Shown: positions 10,477-20,651, counted from the first letter of the stretch. The stretch: DNA of 64,000 nucleotides from Corynebacterium singulare (GCF_000833575.1 NZ_CP010827.1:872980-936979); one strand, 5' to 3'. Numbers and translations: made by a program. Notes: generated by a model not told the origin, from the letters alone.

Positions 10477-10497
10477 ATAACGAAACAGTCACGTTAT
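10477..10497. repeat. Inverted repeat, possible operator
   Basis: ATAACG-N9-CGTTAT is a perfect 6-bp inverted repeat with 9-bp spacing, about 190 bp upstream of rpf1. It has the form of a dimeric regulator site; no regulator is identified. Confidence 0.4.
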
Positions 10498-10810
10498 TTG
10501 GCTCAAAACGGTAACGGAAGCGTTGGAATCGCAGTGTTTTCCCTGCTCGCTTCGGGAATGTTATCTATGTCACACGGGTAACGGGTGTGGTGGGTGTGGC
10601 GATACATAACGTGGGTTTCTTCGGTGGGGTGTCAAAGGTTAGAATGAATCTCTTTATTAGTTCCACCGGAAAGTTCCTGCGCGCGGTCTTAGGAGTCTGA
10701 GCTAAGCGTCGCCGCGCCTCCTTGTTCCGGAAGTGGAGCGCTCATGGGCCCACGGCCTGGTGGCGCCTACACTTGCATAGGAGAGACGGAAAGAAAGTGA
10801 GTGAAGAACC

Positions 10811-11191
10811 ATGCCAATCGGCAAAGTGAAGTGGTATGACGCCGACAAGGGCTTCGGCTTTGTCAGCAACCCGGGCGATGAAGACGTCTACGTGGGCCGC
10901 AACGTGCTGCCCAAGGGCGTCGACGAGCTGTTCCAGGGCCAGCGCATTGAGTTCGACTTCGCGGCCGGCCGTCGCGGTCCGCAGGCCCTGCGCGTGAAGG
11001 TTCTGGATGCCCCACGCCGCCGCACCCCGGCTCGCAAGCCGGAGGAGCTGTCGAGCATGTTGTCTGATGTCATGACGTTGCTTGAGACCCAGGTCCAGCC
11101 GGTTCTTAGCCAGGGTCGCTACCCAGAACGCAAGACTGGACGTCAGGTAGCAGAGATTCTGCGCGCCATTGCGAAGGACTTGGATAGCTAG
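10811..11191 (+). CDS. cspB: Cold-shock protein with C-terminal extension
   Basis: 126 aa. Residues 1-65 form a cold-shock domain with RNP1 KGFGFV (14-19); in place of the usual RNP2 VFVH it has DVYVG. The extension of about 60 residues (arginine-rich linker, then a helical tail) matches the larger actinobacterial CspB, for example Rv0871, rather than the 67-residue CspA. It binds single-stranded RNA/DNA as a chaperone. It is divergent from rpf1, as in M. tuberculosis (rpfA-cspB region). Monocistronic, followed by two hairpins. Confidence 0.9.
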   Translation: MPIGKVKWYDADKGFGFVSNPGDEDVYVGRNVLPKGVDELFQGQRIEFDFAAGRRGPQALRVKVLDAPRRRTPARKPEELSSMLSDVMTLLETQVQPVLSQGRYPERKTGRQVAEILRAIAKDLDS

Positions 11192-11210
11192 GGCCTAAAG
11201 CTTTTAGGCC
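11192..11210 (+). terminator. Hairpin at the end of cspB
   Basis: A perfect 8-bp stem GGCCTAAA / TTTAGGCC with a GCT loop starts right at the stop codon of the cold-shock gene. There is no T-run. Confidence 0.55.
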
Positions 11211-11219
11211 GATAGCTCG

Positions 11220-11292
11220 AAAGTGCCCTAGCTGACGAAAGTTAGGCTGATTTTTCAATGATCAGTCGTAAGTTTGGCAGCTAGGGCACTTT
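11220..11292. terminator. Long inverted repeat between convergent genes
   Basis: AAAGTGCCCTAGCTG (11220-11234) and its exact complement CAGCTAGGGCACTTT (11278-11292) flank 43 bp that can pair further (CTGAT / ATCAG). With A3/T4 ends it can end transcription from either side. The size and layout also resemble a miniature inverted-repeat element. Confidence 0.65.
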
Positions 11293-11335
11293 TCGATCGT
11301 GGAGGCGCGTGGGGCAACGCGCCGCAGCGCCGCTA

Positions 11336-11920
11336 TTACTCTGCTGGCGCTTCGGCGTCGCCGGTAGCCTTGGACTCCTTGAGTTCATCTTCGCTCAGCG
11401 TGGACAGAGACCACACAGTGTGCATGGGAGTCTCCTCACCGTTGGCATCATGGCCAATCATGAGGGTGGAAATCTCCACCACCTTCAACAGTGGGCGCTC
11501 ACCGGTGGACGCTTCAATCGGGGCGACGGAGCCGGGGATCTCCACCGAGGTGGTTTCGTTGGCGCCGTGGGCAGTGCTGTCATTGGCGGCCGGATCATCG
11601 TAGATGGACAGTACGGACCACTCGTGGTTTGAGATCGCCTCGGGGATGTCGAGCTTGAGCGTGTCATCGGGGCCCACCGTGAGGTTGGGGACGTCACCTT
11701 CCTCGCACTCAGTGCCCGGCTCGCAGATGCTGTATGGCGAAACCTCGATGGTTTCATCGCCCACCGTGGCCGTGATGGTGACATCCTTCGGCTCCGGGCC
11801 CGGACGGTCATTCCACCACTTCTGGAACAGCACCACTGCTACAACGATTACCGCTACGGCGATAATGAGCGCCAGAAATTGCAGTAGTGACTTTTTCCTT
11901 GCTTGCTTCACGGTTGCCAT
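11336..11920 (-). CDS. DUF2771-type membrane-anchored protein
   Basis: 194 aa. A lysine/arginine-rich start is followed by one transmembrane helix at about 12-32 (SLLQFLALIIAVAVIVVAVV), then an extracytoplasmic acidic domain with two cysteines in a short loop (CEPGTEC, about 66-72). The pattern fits the corynebacterial DUF2771 family. Its ATG lies 12 bp after the stop of the glutaminyl-cyclase gene, in the same leftward unit, so both products act on the cell surface. Function is unknown. Confidence 0.75.
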   Translation of the reverse strand: MATVKQARKKSLLQFLALIIAVAVIVVAVVLFQKWWNDRPGPEPKDVTITATVGDETIEVSPYSICEPGTECEEGDVPNLTVGPDDTLKLDIPEAISNHEWSVLSIYDDPAANDSTAHGANETTSVEIPGSVAPIEASTGERPLLKVVEISTLMIGHDANGEETPMHTVWSLSTLSEDELKESKATGDAEAPAE

Positions 11921-11931
11921 GGCTGTGAATC

Positions 11932-12813
11932 CTACTCGAAGCGAACCCGGTACAGGTCATCCCAGAGCTTGCCGGTGATCCAAAACTCGTCCGTGCCTGG
12001 AATATGGGCGATGCCGTTGAGGACGGCATTGGGGTCCTCGTAGGGGCGGTGCTGGAGACGTGCCGTATCGATGACGGCGGTGACGTCGCCAGAGCTAGGG
12101 TCGATGCGCAGGATGTCGTCGCTCATCCACACATTGGCGTACACCTGACCGTCGACGCATTCCAGCTCATTGAGATTGTCCACCGGGGATCCGTTAAGAG
12201 TGACGTTAGTGCGCGGGCCAAGCTCGGCAAAGGTGTCAGGGTGCAGGTGGCGTAGCGTGGCGGAGCCATCGGACATGATGAGCTCGTGTCCCGCGTTGCA
12301 CAGCCCCCAGCCTTCGCCGTCGTAGTCCACCCGGTTGATTTCGTCGAAGGTGGTGGCATCACGCAGGATAGCTGTGCCGGATTTCCATGTCAGCTGCCAG
12401 ATGCCGGCATCGGTTTGTGTGATGCCCTCACCAAAATAGGAGTTGTTGAGTGCGATTTCCTGGAGTGGGTTAAGCGAACCTGGGCGAACTCGAAGCAGGC
12501 GTGATTCCCCATATTGACCTGTACCAATGAGCAGGTTGCCCGCGGTGTCCACTTCCAAGCCTTGGGTGAAGGTGTGGGGGAGGAGAGGCTTCGTCTCCAG
12601 GACTGTGGCACTGAGGCGCTCGGGGGACGCAGTGCTTGCCGACGTCCCCTCGGCCCCCACCTGCGCCGTCTCCACCGTCTCAGGCGCCGCTGGATCCACA
12701 CCACCAGGTGTGGAAGAGCAGGACGACAGCGGCGCGAGCAGCGCTGCAGCAGACAACGTAGCGGTGAGAATGCGGGACGCGCGAGTGAGGCGGGGGAGGG
12801 TCATGTCTGTCAT
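11932..12813 (-). CDS. Glutaminyl-peptide cyclotransferase, lipoprotein
   Basis: 293 aa. A lipoprotein signal peptide ends in the lipobox LSSC (Cys32). The mature protein is the plant/bacterial-type glutamine cyclotransferase beta-propeller: LLPHTFTQGLEV, GTGQYGESRLLRV, a YFGEGIT segment, and LNELECVDGQVYANVWMSD. The enzyme cyclises N-terminal Gln to pyroglutamate, probably on exported proteins. ATG 12813 may instead be ATG 12804. There is no clear ribosome site and a CATAGT -10-like box sits just upstream, so the mRNA may be leaderless. Divergent from the DUF3027 gene. Confidence 0.88.
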   Translation of the reverse strand: MTDMTLPRLTRASRILTATLSAAALLAPLSSCSSTPGGVDPAAPETVETAQVGAEGTSASTASPERLSATVLETKPLLPHTFTQGLEVDTAGNLLIGTGQYGESRLLRVRPGSLNPLQEIALNNSYFGEGITQTDAGIWQLTWKSGTAILRDATTFDEINRVDYDGEGWGLCNAGHELIMSDGSATLRHLHPDTFAELGPRTNVTLNGSPVDNLNELECVDGQVYANVWMSDDILRIDPSSGDVTAVIDTARLQHRPYEDPNAVLNGIAHIPGTDEFWITGKLWDDLYRVRFE

Positions 12814-12836
12814 TGTGCACTATGGTGACGGCCGTG

Positions 12837-13499
12837 ATGAATAATGAGAGGGTGACTCGCAAGAAAAAGATGCATTCCCCGCTTCTCGATTCCGCCGCGG
12901 TCGACCTGGCGCGCCGGGCAGTGGAGGAGGTGGGTGAGGGGGACGTCGGCAAGCACCGCGGCGTTGCCGGAGTGGGCCGCAACGTGGCCACCCACCGTTT
13001 TGATGCCCACGTCCCGGGTTATCCGGGCTGGGAGTGGCACGCCGTCGTTGCCTGCGCCGAAGGCTCGCGAACACCGACTGTCAATGAGGTTGCGCTCGTC
13101 CCTGGTGGGCACGCGCTCCAGGCCCCGGAATGGGTTCCCTATTCCGAGCGACTGCGCCCAGGTGACCTCGGCCCCGGCGATCTCATGCCGCCGGCACCTG
13201 ATGATGAACGCCTACACGATGGTGAGCTCTCTGAGACCGGCCTTCAGGAGGCCAAGGATCGGTGGCGCAAGAAGTACGGGCCGACAACGGAGATGGCATC
13301 GCAGGCGCAGCTGCAGTGTAAAACCTGTGCCTTTTACCTCACACTTCTGCCCAATTACGGTGTCTGCGCCAATGAATACTCCGCCGACGGCAAGGTCGTT
13401 CACGCCGCCTATGGCTGTGGCGCACATTCCGGGACGACCATTCGTGAAGAAGGATCGGAACCGGAGCGGCCCTTCGACGACGAGAAGCCGATTTTCTAA
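12837..13499 (+). CDS. DUF3027 protein
   Basis: 220 aa from ATG 12837 (MNNERVTRKKK); an in-frame ATG at 12813 would add 8 residues but overlaps the first codon of the divergent cyclase. It has no signal peptide and is probably cytoplasmic. The conserved core includes VATHRFDAHVPGYPGWEW and VNEVALVPGGHALQAP. A C-terminal part has four cysteines (CKTCAF, GVCANE, GCG) that could bind a metal. It matches the actinobacterial DUF3027 family (M. tuberculosis Rv0883c type), which I recall lying near serC and sepH there. Function is unknown. Confidence 0.8.
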   Translation: MNNERVTRKKKMHSPLLDSAAVDLARRAVEEVGEGDVGKHRGVAGVGRNVATHRFDAHVPGYPGWEWHAVVACAEGSRTPTVNEVALVPGGHALQAPEWVPYSERLRPGDLGPGDLMPPAPDDERLHDGELSETGLQEAKDRWRKKYGPTTEMASQAQLQCKTCAFYLTLLPNYGVCANEYSADGKVVHAAYGCGAHSGTTIREEGSEPERPFDDEKPIF

Positions 13500-13622
13500 T
13501 GGTGGCTTTTTACCTGCACGAAGCAGTAATGCACGTGTGGGTTTTGCATTTTAGGGGTCAGATGGAGCACTCTTAGCTGGTAAAACTTCATTTCTCTAGA
13601 TAGTAAGGGGCGCTCTCTCACG

Positions 13623-15026
13623 ATGAACGCAGCTATCGACCGCTATTTCAAAGTCACCGAACGCGGATCCACCATCGGCACCGAGGTCCGTGCCGGTGTG
13701 GTCTCGTTCTTTGCGATGGCCTACATCATTCTCCTGAACCCTCTCATCCTGGGTACCTCGGAAGACTCTGCGGGTACCACCCTGGGCATCCCACAAGTCG
13801 CCGCTGCAACGGCGCTGGTTGCCGGTGTTATGACCATCGCCTTCGGCGCCATTGCGCGTTATCCATTCGCCATGGCTGCAGGCCTGGGTATGAACACCTT
13901 CGTTGCCGTGACGATGGTGTCCATCAACGGCCTAGAGTGGCGCGAGGCCATGGGCCTCGTCGTCATCGAGGGCATCATCATTGTCCTGCTGGCTATCTCC
14001 GGCTTCCGCCAGGCTGTCTTCGATGCCATTCCCGCCTCCATGAAGGCCGCGATGGGCGTCGGCATTGGCATGTTCATCGCGCTCATCGGTTTCGTTGATG
14101 GTCACTTCGTTACCCGCGTCCCAGATGCGGCGATGACGACCGTTCCGGTGGGCCTCGGCATTAATGGTTCGATCTCCACGTGGCCCGCCTTCGTCTTCAT
14201 CGTGGGTCTAATCCTGTCCAGTTTCTTCGTCATCCGTCAGGTACGTGGCGGCCTGTTCATCGGCATTGTTATCACCACGATTATTGCCATGATCATCCAG
14301 GCTCTCACTGGTTCTGAGGAGTGGGGCATGGCCACCCCAGAGGTTCCCGATTCCTTGGGCGGCCTGCCGGACCTTTCCATCGTGGGTCAGGTCGACCCGA
14401 TAAGCGCCTTCACCAAGCTGGGTGTGGTCTCCACCGTGCTGCTCATCTTCACGCTGCTGCTCACCAACTTCTTCGACGCCATGGGCACGATGAATGGCTT
14501 GGGCAAGCAGGCTGACCTCGTCGATGAGCAGGGCAACCTGCCGGACATGAAAACGGCGCTGGTTGTCGAAGGTTTCGGTGCCGTTGCTGGTGGTGCGGGT
14601 TCGGTCTCGTCCAACACGGTGTTCGCTGATTCTGCCGCCGGTATCGGTGACGGCGCCCGAACTGGTCTCGCCAACGTGGTCACCGGTGTCATCTTCCTGC
14701 TGGCCATGTTCCTCACTCCGCTCTACGAAATTGTGCCGATTGAGGCCGCCGCCCCAGTGCTCGTCATCGTCGGTGTCATGATGGCCGCACAGCTCAAGGA
14801 CATTGAGTGGACCCGCATGGACCAAGCAATCCCGGCCTTCCTCACCATTGTGGTCATGCCGTTTACCTATTCCATTGCTAACGGTATTGGCGTGGGCTTC
14901 ATCGCCTACGCTCTCATGGCGACTTTCGCCGGTAAGGCCAAGAAGGTGCATTGGATCATGTGGCTTGTTGCAGCCCTCTTCGTGGTCTACTTCGCCATGG
15001 GGCCGATTACCGCAGCGCTGACCTAG
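13623..15026 (+). CDS. NCS2/AzgA-type purine permease
   Basis: 467 aa with about 12-14 transmembrane segments. The start (RYFKVTERGSTIGTEVRAGV) followed by FFAMAYIILLNP, then FFDAMGTMNGLGKQADLVDE and GAVAGGAGSVSSNTVFADSAAG, are hallmarks of the AzgA/PbuG/AdeQ branch of nucleobase:cation symporters, which take up hypoxanthine, guanine or adenine. Monocistronic, with an AAGG-type ribosome site before ATG 13623. No purine riboswitch signature is evident in the 120 bp upstream. Confidence 0.9.
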   Translation: MNAAIDRYFKVTERGSTIGTEVRAGVVSFFAMAYIILLNPLILGTSEDSAGTTLGIPQVAAATALVAGVMTIAFGAIARYPFAMAAGLGMNTFVAVTMVSINGLEWREAMGLVVIEGIIIVLLAISGFRQAVFDAIPASMKAAMGVGIGMFIALIGFVDGHFVTRVPDAAMTTVPVGLGINGSISTWPAFVFIVGLILSSFFVIRQVRGGLFIGIVITTIIAMIIQALTGSEEWGMATPEVPDSLGGLPDLSIVGQVDPISAFTKLGVVSTVLLIFTLLLTNFFDAMGTMNGLGKQADLVDEQGNLPDMKTALVVEGFGAVAGGAGSVSSNTVFADSAAGIGDGARTGLANVVTGVIFLLAMFLTPLYEIVPIEAAAPVLVIVGVMMAAQLKDIEWTRMDQAIPAFLTIVVMPFTYSIANGIGVGFIAYALMATFAGKAKKVHWIMWLVAALFVVYFAMGPITAALT

Positions 15027-15068
15027 GGAGGTTCGGACCAAGACTGGGCCACCGCTAGACTGGGGCGC

Positions 15069-15890
15069 ATGCGTTTGATCATCGATGACCCGGAAGACCC
15101 TCGCCTGGACGATATCCGCGATTTGAAGCACGCGGATAAGTCCGGCGAGGGTTTCGTCTTTGGTGAAGGCCCCCTCTGTGTGGAGCGCCTGCTGGCTTCG
15201 CGTTTTCCGGTGCGCTGCATTATCGGATTCGAGGCCAAGCTGGACACCTTCCTTGCCACGCACGACGTGGGGGACATCCCCGTGTACCAGGTTACCCGCC
15301 ACACCCTGGGGGAAGTCACCGGCTTTGATATGCACCGCGGCCTCGTCGCAGCAGCAGACCGCGCCGAGGCGTGGAGCGTGGATGAGGTCATCGCCGGTGC
15401 ACGCACCCTCGCCATTATGGAGGGCGTCGGGGATCATGAAAACATTGGTTCCCTCTTCCGCAATGCCGCCGGCATGGAGGTGGATGGCATTCTGCTCGGC
15501 TCGGGTGCGGCCGACCCGCTCTATCGACGCTCGGTGCGCGTCTCGATGGGTCATGTGTTGCGCCTGCCGTGGGCGCGCTTCGATGGCGGATTCACTACGT
15601 GGCAGCGTGGATTGGAGACACTGCGTGAGCAGGGCTTCAGGCTCGTCTCGCTGACCCCGCATCCCGAGGCTGTGCACATTGCGGACGCCCTCGACGGTGC
15701 AGACAAGGTGGCGCTGCTTGTGGGTGCGGAGGGACCAGGGCTGACTGAGCATGCGATGAAAGCTACCGACGTGCGTGCCCGCATCCCCATGGCGGAGGGA
15801 ACCGATTCGCTCAACGTGGCGACGTCGGCGGCCATTGCGTTTTATGAGCGCCAGCGCTGCCAGAGATTCCGCGAGGTCGACACCGCATAG
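15069..15890 (+). CDS. TrmH/SpoU-family RNA 2'-O-methyltransferase
   Basis: 273 aa. An N-terminal substrate-binding domain (about 1-105) precedes the SPOUT knot with motif 1 GVGDHENIGSLFRNAAGMEV and the C-terminal SAM-binding motifs LLVGAEGPGLTE and ARIPMAEGTDSLNVATSAAI. It methylates a ribose in rRNA or tRNA; the target cannot be read from sequence. ATG 15069 follows the permease by 42 bp. The last 49 bp overlap the convergent DUF6928-like gene. Confidence 0.92.
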   Translation: MRLIIDDPEDPRLDDIRDLKHADKSGEGFVFGEGPLCVERLLASRFPVRCIIGFEAKLDTFLATHDVGDIPVYQVTRHTLGEVTGFDMHRGLVAAADRAEAWSVDEVIAGARTLAIMEGVGDHENIGSLFRNAAGMEVDGILLGSGAADPLYRRSVRVSMGHVLRLPWARFDGGFTTWQRGLETLREQGFRLVSLTPHPEAVHIADALDGADKVALLVGAEGPGLTEHAMKATDVRARIPMAEGTDSLNVATSAAIAFYERQRCQRFREVDTA

Positions 15891-16672
15891 CGGCGCACTA
15901 ACCCGCCCAAGTGCTTGGCGGTGCGCACAATCTCTTCACCCGTGGAATCCGGCTCAAGATCGTGCTCCTCATAGTCGTCATAGTCATGAAGGCCGAGCTT
16001 CGCCACCGAGGTGCTGGCTACCTCAGCCACGCTGCGGCGGGGCGGGGGTGTGTCAACCTTGGGCTCTGGGCGGCCATCGGTGGCATAGCCCACGACGTCC
16101 ACATCCGGACCATCAGCGCCGACCTCGATGCCCAACCAGTAGGCTTGGGCAGCTTCGGTTATGCTCTGCGGCTCGAAGGGGAGTGCAATGCCGCCGGCTG
16201 GCTCGTCTTTCTCGCCGGCCCAGTAGGGAGCCTCGAACGTCTCGGGAAGTCCGTGATCCTCATAGAGATTGACACGGGTTCCGCACAAGGAACGGCGCAG
16301 GCGCGGGCCCGTCCAGTGTGCGAATCCTGCGTAACCCGTCTCCGGATTGGAGGTGAACGCATAGATCTCATGCGCCGGAACGGCTTCCCGCAGAGTACGC
16401 GAGAGCTGCGAGAGAATGAGCTGATCATCACTGATGATTGTCTGAACCACGGTGACGCCTGGGTAGCCGCCGATATAGAACTCGCTCGTACCAGGCTCAG
16501 CGGAGCGGTTAAGCGGGAACTGACCAATCGGCGTCACGGGGAGTGCAGGATTGAGTTGAGCCAGGAATTTCCGGCCGAAGCCGCGATCGGCCTTGGGCTC
16601 ACCGCGGAGGACCTCGGCGGGGTCAGCAGCAGTGACGTACCAGAGAGTGAGAACGGCGCTTTGAGTTTCCAC
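15842..16672 (-). CDS. DUF6928-like protein
   Basis: 276 aa, GTG start (residues METQSAV...). Soluble and tryptophan/tyrosine-rich: LTLWYVTAADPAEVLRGEP, PVTPIGQFPLNRS, IYAFTSNPETGYAGFAHWTG. It fits the actinobacterial DUF6928 family. It begins 6 bp after the stop of sepH, with a weak ribosome site, so it is probably coupled to sepH. The C-terminal region (about 200-276) is disordered and acidic and then basic, and overlaps the TrmH gene end by 49 bp. Function is unknown; the sepH linkage hints at cell division or envelope. Confidence 0.72.
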   Translation of the reverse strand: METQSAVLTLWYVTAADPAEVLRGEPKADRGFGRKFLAQLNPALPVTPIGQFPLNRSAEPGTSEFYIGGYPGVTVVQTIISDDQLILSQLSRTLREAVPAHEIYAFTSNPETGYAGFAHWTGPRLRRSLCGTRVNLYEDHGLPETFEAPYWAGEKDEPAGGIALPFEPQSITEAAQAYWLGIEVGADGPDVDVVGYATDGRPEPKVDTPPPRRSVAEVASTSVAKLGLHDYDDYEEHDLEPDSTGEEIVRTAKHLGGLVRRYAVSTSRNLWQRWRS

Positions 16673-16678
16673 GGCAGG

Positions 16679-17872
16679 TTACTCGCGGGGACGCTTCGTG
16701 GTGGAACGAACGCCGAGCAGCACATCCTCCCAGTGCGGGGTGACGGCCTTGCGGCGGCGCTTGGTGGGCTTGGGCTCCGGATCGGGGTTCTGGAGGAAGT
16801 CCTCGTCCACGCCGGTGTCCTTGCTCTTCTCCGCGTCGGTAACGGGGTCCGCGGAGCCCTGGCTGTCTTCACGGTGAGCAGCATCGGTGGAGGCCTCTGC
16901 GCCCGGCTCCTCGCCGCCGCGCGGCGAAGGCAGGACGGAGGGCTCCGCGTAATGCTCGGCGGAGTCAGCGTCCGAAGCGCTGCCCGAGTACACGGACAGA
17001 TCCGTCACCCCCGGGTCACCGGCGCGCGCAGACTCAATGTCCTCGTGCTCGTCGAACTGCCCGCGGCCGTCAATGGCCTCGTCATAGCGCTCGCCACGCC
17101 CCACTGAAGTCAGGGAGCGTACCGGTTGCACAAAGTCCGGGTCCGTCAGGTCAGCGGCTACAGAGTTGCGAGCCTCCACGGTGGCGGGGGAGGTCATGGT
17201 CTGCTTGAACGTCCACTCCGCCTCGTTGGCAGACAGGCCTGCTTTCCACGTGATACGTAGAATCCACGGCTCGCCTTGGTGGCGGTAGGCATCCCACGTC
17301 GACTCCGACAGTGAGTGCCCGCGCGCCGCGAAAGCCGTAGCGAGGATTTCCCACAGCGTTAGCTTGGCCGGCCCATCGTCGCGGATGGGGTGTGCCTGCT
17401 TGGCGACGTCCGCAATCCTCGCCCTTTCCAGCAACACCGGGTGTGCAAAAGGTTCGATACGAGATTCCGGCACACCGAGTTCTTCCGCCATTTCTGCGGT
17501 GGACGCGCCGGCGCGGATACGTGCCTGGATCTCGTTCGGGCGCAGGCTCATCGCCTGCGTGGAGGATGACTGCGAATCGTGGGCGCTCTGAGAGGAGGGC
17601 ACTACGGTGTGAAGACCCCGGGGAGGCTCGTGTGCGGTAGCTGGCGATGGGGTGGTGCTTGTGGTTGCCGTGGTGTGGTCCGAACCCTGGTCTGCCGACG
17701 AGTTGGCTGAGGCTGTGGAGTCTTTAGATTCCGAGGTCTCGCTGGAGCTAGCAGGAGCGAGCAACTCACGAAGCTCGTCGGTGACCTCGAGGAAAAACTC
17801 CTCACCATCCTCTGCCCGGAGAACGAGCGAGGAGTCAGTTGAGTCGCTGGGTGCGAGGAAAATCTCGCGCAT
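16679..17872 (-). CDS. sepH: Septation protein SepH
   Basis: 397 aa from ATG 17872 (MREIFLAPSDSTDSS): AAGGAG lies about 8 nt upstream, so the in-frame start 30 bp earlier is rejected. The N-terminal DUF3071 domain is split by a long low-complexity Ser/Thr/Pro insertion (about residues 40-120). It then continues with a helix-turn-helix-like segment (LRPNEIQARIRAGASTAEMA) and GHSLSESTWDAYRHQGEPW. The C-terminal 150 residues are disordered and acidic with a basic tail. Actinobacterial SepH stimulates FtsZ ring assembly. The insertion makes it longer than most. Confidence 0.88.
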   Translation of the reverse strand: MREIFLAPSDSTDSSLVLRAEDGEEFFLEVTDELRELLAPASSSETSESKDSTASANSSADQGSDHTTATTSTTPSPATAHEPPRGLHTVVPSSQSAHDSQSSSTQAMSLRPNEIQARIRAGASTAEMAEELGVPESRIEPFAHPVLLERARIADVAKQAHPIRDDGPAKLTLWEILATAFAARGHSLSESTWDAYRHQGEPWILRITWKAGLSANEAEWTFKQTMTSPATVEARNSVAADLTDPDFVQPVRSLTSVGRGERYDEAIDGRGQFDEHEDIESARAGDPGVTDLSVYSGSASDADSAEHYAEPSVLPSPRGGEEPGAEASTDAAHREDSQGSADPVTDAEKSKDTGVDEDFLQNPDPEPKPTKRRRKAVTPHWEDVLLGVRSTTKRPRE

Positions 17873-17925
17873 GGTGGCGCTCCTTAGCCTGGTAGCGGAC
17901 ATGTGATGAAGTCCACTTTACCCAG

Positions 17926-17963
17926 AACATGCCCCGAACTCTGGCAAGAGCGCGGGGCATGTT
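17926..17963 (-). terminator. Hairpin after serC
   Basis: AACATGCCCCG and CGGGGCATGTT form an 11-bp perfect stem with a 16-nt loop, downstream of leftward serC. There is no T-run; it may be a terminator or may separate serC from sepH transcription. Confidence 0.6.
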
Positions 17964-17983
17964 GAGGAGGTAGGTGAATTTGT

Positions 17984-19233
<1,250 letters not shown>

Positions 19234-19287
19234 TTAATTAAGCCGCTTCGGCGTGAGCCGGAATGGCATGTTGAGAAAGGAAAGCAC

Positions 19288-20580
19288 GTGGCTTCTGAAG
19301 AGAACAAGGTTGTACTGCACTACCCTGGTGGCGAGTACGAGATGGACATCAAGCAGTCCACCGAGGGTGACTCCGGTTTCGATATTGGCAAGCTCCGCAA
19401 CGAGACTGGCCTCGTTACCTTCGACCCGGGTTACGCAGCTACCGGTTCTACTGAGTCCAAGATTACGTTCATTAATGGTGAGGAAGGCATCCTTCGCCAC
19501 CGCGGTTATGACATTGCGGACTTGGCTGAGAACGCCTCCTTCAACGAGGTCTCTTACCTGCTGATTAAGGGCCACCTGCCGAATGAGGACGAGCTGTCCA
19601 AGTTCAACACGGAAATCCGCCACCACACCCTGCTGGATGAGGACTTTAAGGCCGCATTCAACATCTTCCCGCGCAACGCGCATCCCATGGCGGTGTTGGC
19701 TTCCTCCCTTAACATTCTGTCTGCGTACTACCAGGACCAGCTCAACCCGCTGGACCCGGAGCAGCTGGACAAGGCAACCGTGCGACTTCTGGCTAAGGTG
19801 CCGATGCTGGCCGCGTACGCATACCGCGCATCCCAGGGTAAGCCGTACATGTACCCGGACAACAAGCTCAACGCGCGTGAGAACTTCCTGCGCATGATGT
19901 TCGGTTACCCGACCGAGGAGTACGAGGTTGACCCGGTTGTTGCTAAGGCCCTGGATAAGCTTCTTATTCTCCACGCTGACCACGAGCAGAACTGCTCCAC
20001 GTCCACGGTTCGCATGATTGGTTCCGCACAGGCCAACCTGTTTGTTGCTATCGCTGGTGGCATCAACGCCCTGTCTGGCCCGCTGCACGGTGGTGCTAAC
20101 CAGGCCGTTCTGGAGATGCTTGAGGACATTCAGAACAACCACGACGGTGACGCTACGGACTTCATGAACCGCGTGAAGAACAAGGAAAAGGGCGTTCGCC
20201 TCATGGGCTTCGGCCACCGCGTGTACAAGAACTACGACCCGCGCGCGGCTATTGTCAAGGAGACCGCACACGAGATCATCGACCACCTCGGTGGCGACCC
20301 GATGCTGGACCTGGCTATGAAGCTGGAGGAGATTGCGCTCAACGACGACTACTTCGTCTCCCGCAAGCTCTACCCGAACGTGGACTTCTACACCGGCCTC
20401 ATCTACCGTGCCATGGGCTTCCCGACGGACTTCTTCACCGTCCTCTTCGCCATCGGCCGTCTGCCGGGCTGGATTGCTCAGTACCGCGAGCAGCTGGAGC
20501 TCAACACCAAGATCAACCGCCCGCGCCAGATTTACACCGGCGAGACCCTGCGCAAGGTTACCCCGCGCAGCGAGCGCTAA
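19288..20580 (+). CDS. gltA: Citrate synthase
   Basis: 430 aa, GTG start with AGAAAGGAAAGC upstream. It condenses acetyl-CoA and oxaloacetate to citrate. A type II citrate synthase N-terminal domain is followed by HADHE (229-233), the catalytic His267 in SGPLHGGANQ and His310 in GFGHRVYKNYDPRA. The length fits the family. It is monocistronic, and codon use is strongly biased (CTG, ACC, GGT), as expected for a highly expressed gene. Confidence 0.97.
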   Translation: MASEENKVVLHYPGGEYEMDIKQSTEGDSGFDIGKLRNETGLVTFDPGYAATGSTESKITFINGEEGILRHRGYDIADLAENASFNEVSYLLIKGHLPNEDELSKFNTEIRHHTLLDEDFKAAFNIFPRNAHPMAVLASSLNILSAYYQDQLNPLDPEQLDKATVRLLAKVPMLAAYAYRASQGKPYMYPDNKLNARENFLRMMFGYPTEEYEVDPVVAKALDKLLILHADHEQNCSTSTVRMIGSAQANLFVAIAGGINALSGPLHGGANQAVLEMLEDIQNNHDGDATDFMNRVKNKEKGVRLMGFGHRVYKNYDPRAAIVKETAHEIIDHLGGDPMLDLAMKLEEIALNDDYFVSRKLYPNVDFYTGLIYRAMGFPTDFFTVLFAIGRLPGWIAQYREQLELNTKINRPRQIYTGETLRKVTPRSER

Positions 20581-20651
20581 ACCGTACGCTGATACGGTGC
20601 GGCGCATAGCTCATACGCTGCGCTTCTAGGGCCGGGCCACCCGTTACCCCG

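Noticed and set aside
12813..12836. Longer start for the DUF3027 protein at 12813
   Set aside because: It would share its first codons with the divergent cyclase start and adds no conserved residues; kept as an alternative only.
14208..15752. Long antisense frame (514 codons) over the purine permease and methyltransferase
   Set aside because: It is a shadow of two well-recognised genes on the plus strand, rich in His/Arg/Glu as expected for antisense of high-GC genes.
15911..17107. 398-codon frame on the plus strand over DUF6928-like gene and sepH
   Set aside because: Shadow of two minus-strand genes.
19234..20607. 457-codon frame antisense to citrate synthase
   Set aside because: Exact shadow of gltA; composition is Val/Arg/Gln-rich with no domain.
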